Shown in pieces: positions 1 through 7,904 of a stretch of 64,000 bases of DNA. The stretch covers positions 62,001 to 126,000 of the forward strand of contig CAZHLD010000001.1 in the NCBI GenBank assembly GCA_964533185.1. Direction: 5' to 3'. Numbering within the stretch: position 1 is the first letter of the stretch; each line of letters opens with the position of its first letter. The notes below the pieces were generated by a model that was given only the letters and a program-made list of their open reading frames with translations, searched no databases and had not been told where the DNA came from. The position numbers and the translations under genes are program-made. This DNA is from CAZHLD01 sp964533185 (GTDB lineage: Bacteria; Acidobacteriota; Terriglobia; Acidiferrales; UBA7541).

Positions 1-83
1 GAATCCAGCCTAGAAGTAGCGCAGCGCCTATTATCGGGAAATCTGCCCGCGTAAAAGACAGCTCCTGACGGGGTAAGCGCAAG

Positions 84-737
84 GTGAGTCCACGGCCCAA
101 CGTCTTTCTAGTGTCAGGGAATCGTTTGCTCCGCGAGGCCCTCACTCGCATTCTAGGAAAGCGGAGCGATATCCAGGTCGTCGGCGCGGCCGCGTATTCT
201 CCCCAGGCACTCCAGCAGATTGCAGAGTCCGGCTGCGAGATCCTTTTGCTGGATTCGATTGCCATGTCCGACCTACAGTTCATCCGCGAAGTGATTCGCA
301 GTCTCCCAAGCACAAGAGTCATTCTGGTTGGCATGGAAGACGACGAGGCAGCTTTCCTGAGGGCCGTACAAGCCGGCGTTACGGGTTATGTCTTGAAAGA
401 CGCCTCGGCGATGGACGTGGTGGCTGCCGTGCGGGCAGTAGCCCAAGACGAAGCAGTTTGCCCGCCACGATTGTGTCACGCGCTATTCCGCTACGCCTTC
501 CAAGAATCCACAGCACTACCCAACGTCCGCGTCAAGGTCCACCTCGGCTTGACCCGCCGCCAACAGCAACTGATTCCCTTGATCGCTGAAGGGCTCACCA
601 ACAAGGAAATCGGTTCCCAATTGCACCTCTCGGAGCAAACCGTGAAGAACCATATACATCGGATGATCCGAAGGGTCGGTGTTGAAGACCGCCTCGCCGT
701 CGTCGAGATGGTCCGCATGCAAGGTTTCCTCCTCTGA
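84..737 (+). CDS. NarL/FixJ-type response regulator (REC + LuxR HTH)
   Basis: Cytoplasmic two-component-style transcription factor of 217 aa, the normal NarL/FixJ length. The receiver domain covers about residues 5-120, with candidate phospho-acceptor Asp57 (LLLDS) and the conserved Lys105 (YVLKD). The LuxR helix-turn-helix covers about 156-200 (LTRRQQQLIPLIAEGLTNKE, then SEQTVKNHIHRM). The start is a GTG. The acidic pair that normally follows the first beta strand (DD in IVDDH) reads SGN here, so Mg2+ binding and classical phosphorylation may be weakened or lost. No histidine kinase gene is adjacent, so its partner and targets are unknown. The family call is firm; the signalling mode is inference. 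Confidence 0.88.
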   Translation: MSPRPNVFLVSGNRLLREALTRILGKRSDIQVVGAAAYSPQALQQIAESGCEILLLDSIAMSDLQFIREVIRSLPSTRVILVGMEDDEAAFLRAVQAGVTGYVLKDASAMDVVAAVRAVAQDEAVCPPRLCHALFRYAFQESTALPNVRVKVHLGLTRRQQQLIPLIAEGLTNKEIGSQLHLSEQTVKNHIHRMIRRVGVEDRLAVVEMVRMQGFLL

Positions 738-1507
738 TCTGTCAGACTTTCTTGACATATCCGAATAGGTACTTTGTGGTACTCCGCCGTGAATCGTTTC
801 CGGACTCTGCTAGTCCTTAGAGGTTACCGCATTAGTAAAAAATCCGGTCGACAGTTCACACTCCTATTTGAACCTTCCCTTCCGCGCTCGTTCGCCCATA
901 TTGGCGGAAATTCAGAATGAAGTCGCCATTTCAGGCGGCAACCTCAAGGTGTTGCACGCAAGGGTACGGCCATGGTGCGCGCTTCCAACCGCACCGTCGA
1001 AGTCAAAGAGGGGACAACGATGGAGGCTACCCTTCCCGAGCCTGCCTTTGCGGCAGGCGGGCTTGGCCCGCGGGCTGCGGCATAGGCTCCATGGCTCGGA
1101 TCCCACCGAATCGCCTGTGCAAGGGACTCCTCCGTTCGCTGCCGCGCGTGCCACTCTCCCACTGCCACCCAGCCCACATTGCATGTGGCCCATACCAATC
1201 CCCCCGACACCAGACCTCGCGTCAATACGCTTGCCAACACGCCCCAGTAACGCCCCGTAACCTCAACCTCCCGCCCGGCTACAATATTGGTCCGCACTAC
1301 TGCCATCGCTCTCCTCACTCCCACTTCGCGCCCAAGTTCAAATCAGGAATCTCTTACCGACCTGTGCCAAAGTGAAACCAATCCCCCATTTCTCCTCTCC
1401 CTATCCTCTTCTAACCCCCTCATTCTTCTCACCCACACACATCCGCACACTGCTTCATTCGCAAGAGCAAGACCATTGGGAAAACTGCTTCGGTGGGAAC
1501 CCGTGAC
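738..1507. other. Long intergenic region with a possible gene remnant
   Basis: No convincing intact gene lies in these 770 bases. A TTGACA box occurs at 752-757 but without a matching -10. On the minus strand, 944-1324 stays open and contains a hydrophobic stretch followed by EESLAQAIRWDPSHGAYAAA, which resembles the TPR-like tail of polysaccharide-polymerase proteins. It has no good start and drifts into low-complexity residues, so at best it is a decayed fragment. Bases 1041-1080 are rich in short GC inverted repeats. Confidence 0.3.
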
Positions 1508-1891
1508 CTACCTCAGCCAGGCCGAAACCGCCTGCCATGCTCCGAGGGCAAACAAGAAGAGCGCAAACACCCACCGCATTCGCTGCGGCGTCAATCTCTG
1601 CGCAAGCTGGCTGCCTAGTATTCCCCCCAGGAACACTCCCGGCATCAGCAGCAGCCCGACCGTCCAGTTCACTGCGTCGGCTTGCGCGTAATTCAGAAAG
1701 GCCAACAACCCCGTTGGTGGCACCAAGGCCACCAGACTCGTCCCCTGCGCCTCGTGCTGCTCGAAGCCGAACAACAGCACCAGCAGCGGCACTAGCACCA
1801 CGCCTCCCCCGATTCCAAACAGCCCGCTCAGTACTCCCACTCCGCAGGCCGTCAGCAAGATCTTTGCCAAGCGCGCTCGAGAATCAACCAT
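1508..1891 (-). CDS. Half-size TauE/SafE family membrane permease (second of pair)
   Basis: A 127-aa protein with about four membrane segments, matching one half of a TauE/SafE (DUF81) anion exporter. It carries the family glycine motif GLFGIGGGVVLVPLL near residue 25, then the GTSL segment. Typical TauE/SafE proteins are about 250 aa with two such halves; here each half is its own gene. The start ATG at 1891 has GAGGAG upstream and overlaps the stop of the preceding gene by 8 bp (ATGGTTGA), so translation is probably coupled. The substrate cannot be told from sequence; sulfite, sulfonates or other small anions are typical for the family. It presumably works as a heterodimer with its neighbour. 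Confidence 0.82.
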   Translation of the reverse strand: MVDSRARLAKILLTACGVGVLSGLFGIGGGVVLVPLLVLLFGFEQHEAQGTSLVALVPPTGLLAFLNYAQADAVNWTVGLLLMPGVFLGGILGSQLAQRLTPQRMRWVFALFLFALGAWQAVSAWLR

Positions 1892-2273
1892 TGGCTCTTC
1901 TCTCCTCAGCCTGCGCGCTGCTCTGCCGCCACAGCAGCAATGCCGCCACCATCAGAAACAGCCCGAACAGCCCGCGTAAATGCTTCGAGGGAATCTCCAG
2001 CGCGCCCAAACTTCCAAGATATCCTCCCAGCAGGAACCCCAATGCGCAGACCAGCCCCGCCCGCAGGTTCACATTCCCTTTCTTCCAGTACAGGTAGAGC
2101 GCCCCCAGCCCAATCGGCGGCAGTTGCAGCAAGAGCGAAGTTCCTTGCGATAAGTGTTGGTCCATTCCTAACAGGTAGACCATTGCAGGCACCAGCACGA
2201 TTCCGCCTCCGACGCCGATCAGTCCCACCAGCACCCCGACCGCCAACCCCAGCAGGATCACCTCAACCCACAT
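1884..2273 (-). CDS. Half-size TauE/SafE family membrane permease (first of pair)
   Basis: A 129-aa membrane protein with about four transmembrane segments and the motif GLIGVGGGIVLVPA, the paralogous first half of a split TauE/SafE transporter. The ATG at 2273 is chosen over an in-frame codon at 2306 because GGAGGT lies just upstream. Its last codons overlap the start of the second half by 8 bp. The two proteins share the same motif order (GGG motif, GTSL, glycine-rich GxxLGG), so they look like products of an ancient repeat that is fused in most bacteria. Role in anion export is inferred from family membership. Confidence 0.82.
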   Translation of the reverse strand: MWVEVILLGLAVGVLVGLIGVGGGIVLVPAMVYLLGMDQHLSQGTSLLLQLPPIGLGALYLYWKKGNVNLRAGLVCALGFLLGGYLGSLGALEIPSKHLRGLFGLFLMVAALLLWRQSSAQAEERRANG

Positions 2274-2458
2274 GTGACCTCCACCCTCTGCCGCCCGTGC
2301 CGTCATCTTCCTTCAGTTCATTCCGTTCGGCAACACCGCGCTTTTCGTTTCTGGCCCTCACCTCAGTCAGAATCACGCTTTTGCAGGGCCGAAACTCTTG
2401 TTATGATTCTCCGTCTTTCGGCCTCAGCCTCACCCGAACAGGAGAATCCAGAACCCAT

Positions 2459-3814
2459 ATGGCCGTGGATCGCAAGCCGGAGTATTTCAAGGGGTCGCAG
2501 TTGCGCGTGGGGATCATCGGCTGCGGCTACGTCGGTCTGCCCCTGGCCCTGCGCTTTGCCGAGGCCGGCCACCGCGTGGTCGGTTTTGACACCGATCCCT
2601 CCAAGGTCGACAAGCTCAACCGCGGCCAGAGTTACATCGAGCACATCCCGGTGGCCAAGATCAAGCAGTATGTATCCTCGAAGTACTTCGCCGCCTCGGG
2701 CGACTTCGCCCGCCTGGCGGAAGTGGACGCCATCCTGATCTGCGTGCCCACCCCGCTCGACGAGCGCCGTGAGCCGGACCTCTCCTACGTTGAGCAGACC
2801 GCCCGGGCCATCAGCCCCAACTTGCAGCGCGGCCAGTTGATCGTGCTCGAATCCACCACTTACCCGGGCACCACCGAAGAGCTGGTCCTGCCCATCCTTG
2901 AGCAGAGCGGCCTGCGCTGCCCGATCATCGCCGGGCCCGAGGCCGAAAACGTCCCCTCGGATTTCTTCCTGGCCTTTTCGCCCGAGCGGGAAGACCCGGG
3001 CAACAAGCAGTTCGGGCTGGCGCAGATTCCCAAGGTGGTGGGCGGGGTGAACCCGTCGTCGGGCCGCGCCGCGCTGGCGCTCTACGGGCAGATCGTCGCG
3101 CGAGTCGTGCCGGTCAGCTCCACCCGCGCGGCCGAGATGACCAAGCTCCTCGAGAACATCTTCCGCTGCGTAAACATCGCGCTGGTCAATGAACTCAAGC
3201 AGCTCTCCCTGCGCATGGGCATCGACATCTGGGAAGTGATCGACGCCGCGGCCACCAAGCCCTTCGGCTTCATGCCCTTTTACCCGGGGCCGGGGCTGGG
3301 CGGGCACTGCATCCCGGTGGACCCGTTCTATCTGTCGTGGAAGGCGCGCGAATACGACTTCGCCACGCGGTTCATCGAGTTGGCTGGCGAAGTCAATACG
3401 GCCATGCCCTATCATGTCGTCGAGGCCATCGCCTCGGCGCTCAACGACCGGCAGAAGAGCCTGAAAGGGTCGCGCGTCCTGGTGCTGGGCGTGGCGTATA
3501 AGAAAGACGTGGACGACCTGCGCGAGTCACCCACACTGAAGATCATGGAGCTGCTGGGCAAGCGCGGCGCCAAGCTGGACTACAACGACCCCTACTTCCC
3601 GCAGCTCCACAAGATGCGTCACTACGATTATTCACAGATGAAGTCGGTCGAGCTCAACCCCAAGACACTCGGCTGGTATGATGCCGTGGTGATTGCCACC
3701 GACCACACCAGCTACGACTATACGACGATCGTGGATGCCGCCCAGCTCGTCGTCGATACCCGCAACGCCACCCGCCGCATCACCCGCCACCGCAACAAGA
3801 TCGTCCTCTGCTGA
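2459..3814 (+). CDS. Nucleotide-sugar dehydrogenase (UDP-GlcNAc/UDP-glucose 6-dehydrogenase family)
   Basis: Cytoplasmic NAD-dependent enzyme that oxidises C6 of a UDP- or GDP-sugar to the uronic acid for surface polysaccharide synthesis. With the ATG at 2459 it is 451 aa, the usual family length. The Rossmann motif GCGYVGLPLALRF is at residues 21-33, and the catalytic Cys284 sits in GPGLGGHCIPVDPFYL, a signature closest to WbpA/TviB-type UDP-N-acetylhexosamine dehydrogenases. The open frame extends upstream to 1940, but that part is antisense to the TauE/SafE gene and low complexity, so it is excluded. AGGAG lies about 13 bases upstream. It is followed after 7 bp by a phosphoheptose isomerase gene, pointing to an envelope-sugar operon. 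Confidence 0.9.
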   Translation: MAVDRKPEYFKGSQLRVGIIGCGYVGLPLALRFAEAGHRVVGFDTDPSKVDKLNRGQSYIEHIPVAKIKQYVSSKYFAASGDFARLAEVDAILICVPTPLDERREPDLSYVEQTARAISPNLQRGQLIVLESTTYPGTTEELVLPILEQSGLRCPIIAGPEAENVPSDFFLAFSPEREDPGNKQFGLAQIPKVVGGVNPSSGRAALALYGQIVARVVPVSSTRAAEMTKLLENIFRCVNIALVNELKQLSLRMGIDIWEVIDAAATKPFGFMPFYPGPGLGGHCIPVDPFYLSWKAREYDFATRFIELAGEVNTAMPYHVVEAIASALNDRQKSLKGSRVLVLGVAYKKDVDDLRESPTLKIMELLGKRGAKLDYNDPYFPQLHKMRHYDYSQMKSVELNPKTLGWYDAVVIATDHTSYDYTTIVDAAQLVVDTRNATRRITRHRNKIVLC

Positions 3815-3821
3815 GTCAACA

Positions 3822-4412
3822 ATGGGCGCTCACCTCGAAGAAATCCGCTCCCAGTTGCGCGAGAGTTGTCGCGTCAAGCAGAGCTTCTCAGAAGAGCTCC
3901 TCGGGCATATCGAGGAATTCGCTGTGCGTGCCGCTGCAGCCCTACGCGACGGCGGGAAGATCGTCTTCTTTGGCAATGGCGGCAGCGCCTCCGATGCCCA
4001 GCACCTGGCGGCTGAACTGGTAGTCCGCCTGCGCGGCGACCGGCCCGGACTCCCCGCCCTTGCACTCACCACCAATCCCTCCGTTCTCACCGCCGCTGCC
4101 AACGACTATGGCTTTGAACACATCTTTGCCCGCCAGGTCGAGTCTCTTGTTTCCTCGGGTGACGTGTTGGTTGCCCTTTCGACCAGCGGCACCAGCCCCA
4201 ACGTTGTGCGGGCCGTCGAAACCAGCTCCCGACGCGGCGCCTTTCGCGTCGCTCTGACCGGAGAGACCGGCGGCGCGCTGGCCGGCAAAGTCGATCTGCT
4301 CCTCAACGTCCCTTCTCGTGACCCCCAGCGCATCCAGGAAGCCCACATCACCATTGGTCATATTGTCTGTTCGCTCATCGAGCAGACTCTCTTCGGTCCG
4401 GCCCGTCCCTAA
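3822..4412 (+). CDS. gmhA: Phosphoheptose isomerase (sedoheptulose-7-phosphate isomerase)
   Basis: Converts sedoheptulose 7-phosphate to D-glycero-D-manno-heptose 7-phosphate, the first step toward heptose for LPS core or S-layer glycans. At 196 aa it matches GmhA. The SIS domain fills the protein, with the phosphate-binding motif FFGNGGSASDAQHLAAEL at about residues 49-66 and a second SIS motif ALSTSGTSPNV at about 119-129. The ATG at 3822 follows the dehydrogenase stop by 7 bp, so the two are probably co-transcribed. The longer frame from 3693 overlaps the dehydrogenase and is rejected. Other heptose genes (hldE, gmhB) are not in the window. Confidence 0.88.
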   Translation: MGAHLEEIRSQLRESCRVKQSFSEELLGHIEEFAVRAAAALRDGGKIVFFGNGGSASDAQHLAAELVVRLRGDRPGLPALALTTNPSVLTAAANDYGFEHIFARQVESLVSSGDVLVALSTSGTSPNVVRAVETSSRRGAFRVALTGETGGALAGKVDLLLNVPSRDPQRIQEAHITIGHIVCSLIEQTLFGPARP

Positions 4413-4521
4413 CCTCTTCTTCTTGCCATCCGCATCGAAGAACGCTCCCTGAGGTTACTCATTGTCATTCCTTCCCGCCGCTCCCCTTGCCTCTGTCAGA
4501 GCCTTGCCCTAGCCTATTCCT

Positions 4522-4908
4522 ATGGGCCAGTCTCCCGGTCAGTCTGGAAACGACCGTAGCCGCCGTCGCAGTTGTCGTGTCCTCGTTCATATCCCCGTTC
4601 AGGTAAAAAGCGACCAACGCTCCAAGGATTCTTTCGAGGAGGACACGCAGACCCTCGTCGTCAATGCCCACGGCGCTTTGGTTCCTCTGGCTAACCCTGT
4701 CCGGAATGGACAGACCCTCCGCCTGAAGAACAAGATCTCCACCGACGAACAAACTTGCAAGGTGGTCTACCTGGGGCCTGCGCAGAACAGCAAGGTGCAG
4801 GTGGGGATCGAGTTCACCGCTCCCACGCCTCACTTCTGGCACATTGCGTTCCCGCCGGAGGATTGGTCGGCCAGCAGCCCGGAGGCTCGCACACGCAACT
4901 CGGGTTAG
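4522..4908 (+). CDS. PilZ-domain protein
   Basis: A 128-aa single-domain PilZ protein. An Arg cluster (RSRRRSCR, residues 12-19) stands where the c-di-GMP-binding RxxxR motif is expected, followed by a beta-barrel ending in VGIEF. The second canonical motif D/NxSxxG is altered to VVNAHGALV, so c-di-GMP binding is uncertain and it may be a non-binding PilZ. It is alone on this strand, convergent with the DUF3108 gene, and the two stop codons overlap by 4 bp. A role in motility or envelope control would be inference only. Confidence 0.75.
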   Translation: MGQSPGQSGNDRSRRRSCRVLVHIPVQVKSDQRSKDSFEEDTQTLVVNAHGALVPLANPVRNGQTLRLKNKISTDEQTCKVVYLGPAQNSKVQVGIEFTAPTPHFWHIAFPPEDWSASSPEARTRNSG

Positions 4909-5753
4909 TTTTTCGCTTCCGCTCGCGTCAGTTCCACTCGGCCTGTGCCGAATGGAATCTCTACCTCAATCAGCACGGGCGTTCGCCCGGTATCCTGGGC
5001 CAGCCAGACCCAGAACCGCGTCTGGCGCACTTCCTTATCCTTCTCGTAGACCCGCACTTCAATACGACTGGCAGGATACGTCCCGGCGGGCACGCTCACC
5101 GTCCCGCGCTCCACTTCCCTTCGCGCCCTCACCTCATATAGCTTGCGACCGTCAAAGACGGGGATTGCAGTTTGCCGTGTCGTCTGCCAGTTCACCGTGC
5201 GCAATAGGTAGAGGTACGTCAGGGGGTCTCGCGTTCCTGCCCGCACACGCGCAATCGCTCCATCTCCTGTCGCCGGCCTGCCATCCGCGCTGAGCTGAAA
5301 CCTCGCATCTTCCTTCTTGCCCTGTTCCCGCAGGTACATTTCAAACTGCATCGTCTCCAGGTTCGACACATCCACGTACCCGTCAAATTGGTCATCCAGC
5401 GCGTACAGCAACCGCATGACATCGATCGTTCGTGCCACCGCCTGGAAATGCCACGCTTCCTTTCCGAAGAACAGTCTTCGCTCCGTTGCAGCAAGCTCGA
5501 CGTTGGCCGAATGGAAGAGAAACTTCGTCCACATCACCCGGTAACTCAACCTTTCTCCCACTCGGAAGGGAACACTGACCTCGGCAGGCTTTGCCTCCGG
5601 CTTGGCGGGCGGCTCGGTCTGTGGCTGCCGTTTAGTTTGCGCCGCAGGCTTCGTTTGAGCAGCCGGCAGCCGCACGCTCATCAGCAGCACGGCAAACAGC
5701 GCAATTCCGGTGCAGGATCTGGCAGGCCAACGCGATCGCCACTGCGGATTCAT
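4905..5753 (-). CDS. DUF3108-domain exported protein
   Basis: A 282-aa protein with an N-terminal hydrophobic signal or anchor (CTGIALFAVLLMSVRLPAAQ), a Pro/Lys/Gln-rich linker, then a DUF3108 domain from about residue 65 (FRVGERLSYRVMWTKFLFHSA). It is likely periplasmic or outer-membrane associated; the molecular function of DUF3108 is not established. The ATG at 5753 is chosen because the signal follows it directly; an in-frame start at 5861 would add 36 residues without signal character. It is transcribed toward the PilZ gene and away from the epimerase gene. Confidence 0.78.
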   Translation of the reverse strand: MNPQWRSRWPARSCTGIALFAVLLMSVRLPAAQTKPAAQTKRQPQTEPPAKPEAKPAEVSVPFRVGERLSYRVMWTKFLFHSANVELAATERRLFFGKEAWHFQAVARTIDVMRLLYALDDQFDGYVDVSNLETMQFEMYLREQGKKEDARFQLSADGRPATGDGAIARVRAGTRDPLTYLYLLRTVNWQTTRQTAIPVFDGRKLYEVRARREVERGTVSVPAGTYPASRIEVRVYEKDKEVRQTRFWVWLAQDTGRTPVLIEVEIPFGTGRVELTRAEAKN

Positions 5754-6000
5754 TGCTCTCAATTGGACACCTGACCCGGCCCAGGCGTTGTCCGTTCGGG
5801 CAATTCTGCTGGGATTCTTTTCAACCCGCCGCTCCCCTGCGTTATATTCAAGCGTACTCATTTGGCGATGGGCTTGCCAGATGTTCCTCGCCGCGTGCCT
5901 CGCTCCGATTAGCCTTGGCGAGGCATGATCCCTTGCCTGAATTGCTTCCTGCGGCTTTTGCCGCCAGGCGAACGAGTGATTTTTCGAGGAGGTCTCGACG

Positions 6001-6939
6001 ATGCGCTACCTGGTCACGGGCGGCGCCGGCTTCATCGGCTCCAATACGGTGGACGAGCTTATCCGCCGCGGTCACAGCGTCATCGTGTTGGACGACCTCT
6101 CCAATGGGAGGGAGTCCAATCTCGATGGCGTCAAAGGCAAGATCGAGTTTGTTCGCGGCAGTATCACCGACAGCGAGATAGTTCAAAAAGCTTGTCGCGG
6201 CGTGGACTATGTCATCCACTTGGCGGCTCGTGCCTCCGTGCCCCGCTCTGTAAAAGATCCTCTCTCCTCCAATCAGATCAACGTGGATGGAACTCTGAAA
6301 GTCCTGCTGGCCGCGCGGGACGCCAGGGTGCGTCGCGTCGTCTTTTCGGCCTCTTCTTCTGCCTATGGCGAAATGCCCACTCTTCCCAAGGTGGAGTCCA
6401 TGCCGGCCGCACCCATCTCCCCCTACGGCGTTTCCAAACTTACTGGCGAACTCTACTTGCAGGTCTTTGGTCGCTGCTACGGCCTCGAAAACGTCTCGCT
6501 CCGCTACTTCAATGTCTTTGGTCCCCGCCAAGACCCCGGCTCGCCTTACTCCGGCGTGCTCGCGCGTTTTTGCCTCGCTGTCCTGGAGGGCGCGCAGCCC
6601 ATCGTGTTCGGCGACGGTGAACAGTCGCGCGACTTCAACTTCATCGAAAATGTCGTGCAGGTCAATCTGCTGGCTTGCGAAGCTCCGAATGCCTCCGGAC
6701 TCGTCTTCAACATTGGAACCGGTGGCCGCTTCACACTGAACCATACCCTCAAGCTGCTCGAAAAATTCTCGGGCAAGCCAATCAAATCAAAATATGATCC
6801 GCCGCGCGAAGGCGATATTCGTGATTCACAGGCCGATATCGCCCTGGCCCGCAGGATTCTTGGCTACGACCCAAAGGTTGGCTTCGAGGAAGGCCTCCGC
6901 CGCACCTGGGAGTGGTACAAGTCCACCCACGCCAAATAG
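6001..6939 (+). CDS. NAD-dependent sugar epimerase/dehydratase (extended SDR, GalE/WbpP-like)
   Basis: A 312-aa extended short-chain dehydrogenase that probably epimerises or dehydrates a nucleotide sugar for polysaccharide synthesis. It shows the NAD motif TGGAGFIGS (residues 6-14), the catalytic Ser region SASSSAYGE (117-124) and the YxxxK pair Tyr142/Lys146. A strong GAGGAGGT ribosome site lies 8 bases before the ATG. The sequence resembles UDP-glucose or UDP-N-acetylglucosamine 4-epimerases, but substrate cannot be assigned. Together with the dehydrogenase and GmhA genes 2-3 kb away it suggests a dispersed envelope-sugar locus. Confidence 0.87.
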   Translation: MRYLVTGGAGFIGSNTVDELIRRGHSVIVLDDLSNGRESNLDGVKGKIEFVRGSITDSEIVQKACRGVDYVIHLAARASVPRSVKDPLSSNQINVDGTLKVLLAARDARVRRVVFSASSSAYGEMPTLPKVESMPAAPISPYGVSKLTGELYLQVFGRCYGLENVSLRYFNVFGPRQDPGSPYSGVLARFCLAVLEGAQPIVFGDGEQSRDFNFIENVVQVNLLACEAPNASGLVFNIGTGGRFTLNHTLKLLEKFSGKPIKSKYDPPREGDIRDSQADIALARRILGYDPKVGFEEGLRRTWEWYKSTHAK

Positions 6940-7022
6940 TCGCTCTCGGAAAGCACGCCCGGCCACTCGGAACCTGGCCGCCGGATCGCTCGAACAATCC
7001 TCTCCTGCCTCTCGTACCAGCG

Positions 7023-7763
7023 TCAGCGCGGCGTGCCTGGCCCCGCGCAATTGTTCAGGTGTTCATGCAGCTCCGATAGGCTGTCAATCAGCAAGTCGGG
7101 CGGGTACTCCGCCAGTCGCTCGCTCCCCAGCCCGTAGGTCACCCCGCACGCCCATGTGCCCGCATTCCGCGCCGTCTGGACGTCTATCTCCGAGTCCCCC
7201 ACAATCATTACGTCTCGCGGCCCCAGTCCAAAATCTCTTAGAATCGTTTCCACGCCGATCGGGTCGGGCTTTTTTCGCTCAAACGTATTACCGCCGTATA
7301 CGTGTCGAAAATAGGAGGCCAGACCCAGTCCCTCAAGGATCAGCTTGCTGATCCGCTCCGGCTTATTCGTCAGCACCGCCATTGGCATCCGGCCAAGCAG
7401 CCTGAGCCCCTCGCGCACGCCCGGGTACGGAACGGTATTGTCCAGCGCGTGCTCGCGGTAATACCGGATGAAATACTCGAGCGTCCTCTTGCACTCCGCC
7501 TCGCTGGCTCCGTTCCCCAGCGACCGCTGAATCAGCATAGGCACACCATTCCCCACAAACCCGTAGATCGTCTCGTACGGCAGCTCCCGACGCCCCATTT
7601 CAACTAGCGCCGCGTTTACAGCGAGCCCAAGGTCGAGCTTCGAATCAATCAGCGTTCCGTCCAAGTCGAAGATCAACGCTCGCACGCCCGCGAACCGATT
7701 GGACTTTTCATTCATTTCGTTTGTCGTGTCTTCACTTGGGCTCTCTATTCTAGAGTAGTGCAT
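7023..7763 (-). CDS. gph: HAD-superfamily phosphatase, phosphoglycolate phosphatase-like
   Basis: A 246-aa HAD hydrolase. The motifs are in order: DLDGTLIDS at about residues 33-41 (nucleophile Asp), VLTNKP at about 129-134, Lys in ERKKPDP at about 161-167, and VGDSEIDVQTARNAG at about 183-197. This layout with an alpha-helical cap fits Gph/PGP-like phosphatases that clear 2-phosphoglycolate after DNA repair, though many relatives act on other sugar phosphates. The ATG at 7763 is supported by GGAG five bases upstream; an internal ATG at 7715 lacks one. It is divergent from the DUF1015 gene, with about 140 bp between them. Confidence 0.82.
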   Translation of the reverse strand: MHYSRIESPSEDTTNEMNEKSNRFAGVRALIFDLDGTLIDSKLDLGLAVNAALVEMGRRELPYETIYGFVGNGVPMLIQRSLGNGASEAECKRTLEYFIRYYREHALDNTVPYPGVREGLRLLGRMPMAVLTNKPERISKLILEGLGLASYFRHVYGGNTFERKKPDPIGVETILRDFGLGPRDVMIVGDSEIDVQTARNAGTWACGVTYGLGSERLAEYPPDLLIDSLSELHEHLNNCAGPGTPR

Positions 7764-7904
7764 CTGTTCTCCGCTGTCTTTTGCCTGCTGCGTTTCCTGC
7801 CTTCCCTCGAGGTATTCCTACTGGCCGTTCTCCGCATTGGCCGCCCACGCTCTGGCTGCTAGAATGGTTCGCTTCTTTCGCACGCTGCGGCACACGAGGA
7901 CGGC

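Noticed and set aside
752..780. TTGACA promoter downstream of the first regulator gene
   Set aside because: No acceptable -10 lies 16-18 bp downstream and no gene follows on that strand.
1940..2458. 5' extension of the nucleotide-sugar dehydrogenase frame
   Set aside because: It overlaps a real TauE/SafE gene on the opposite strand and reads as Pro/Arg-rich noise; family similarity begins just after ATG 2459.
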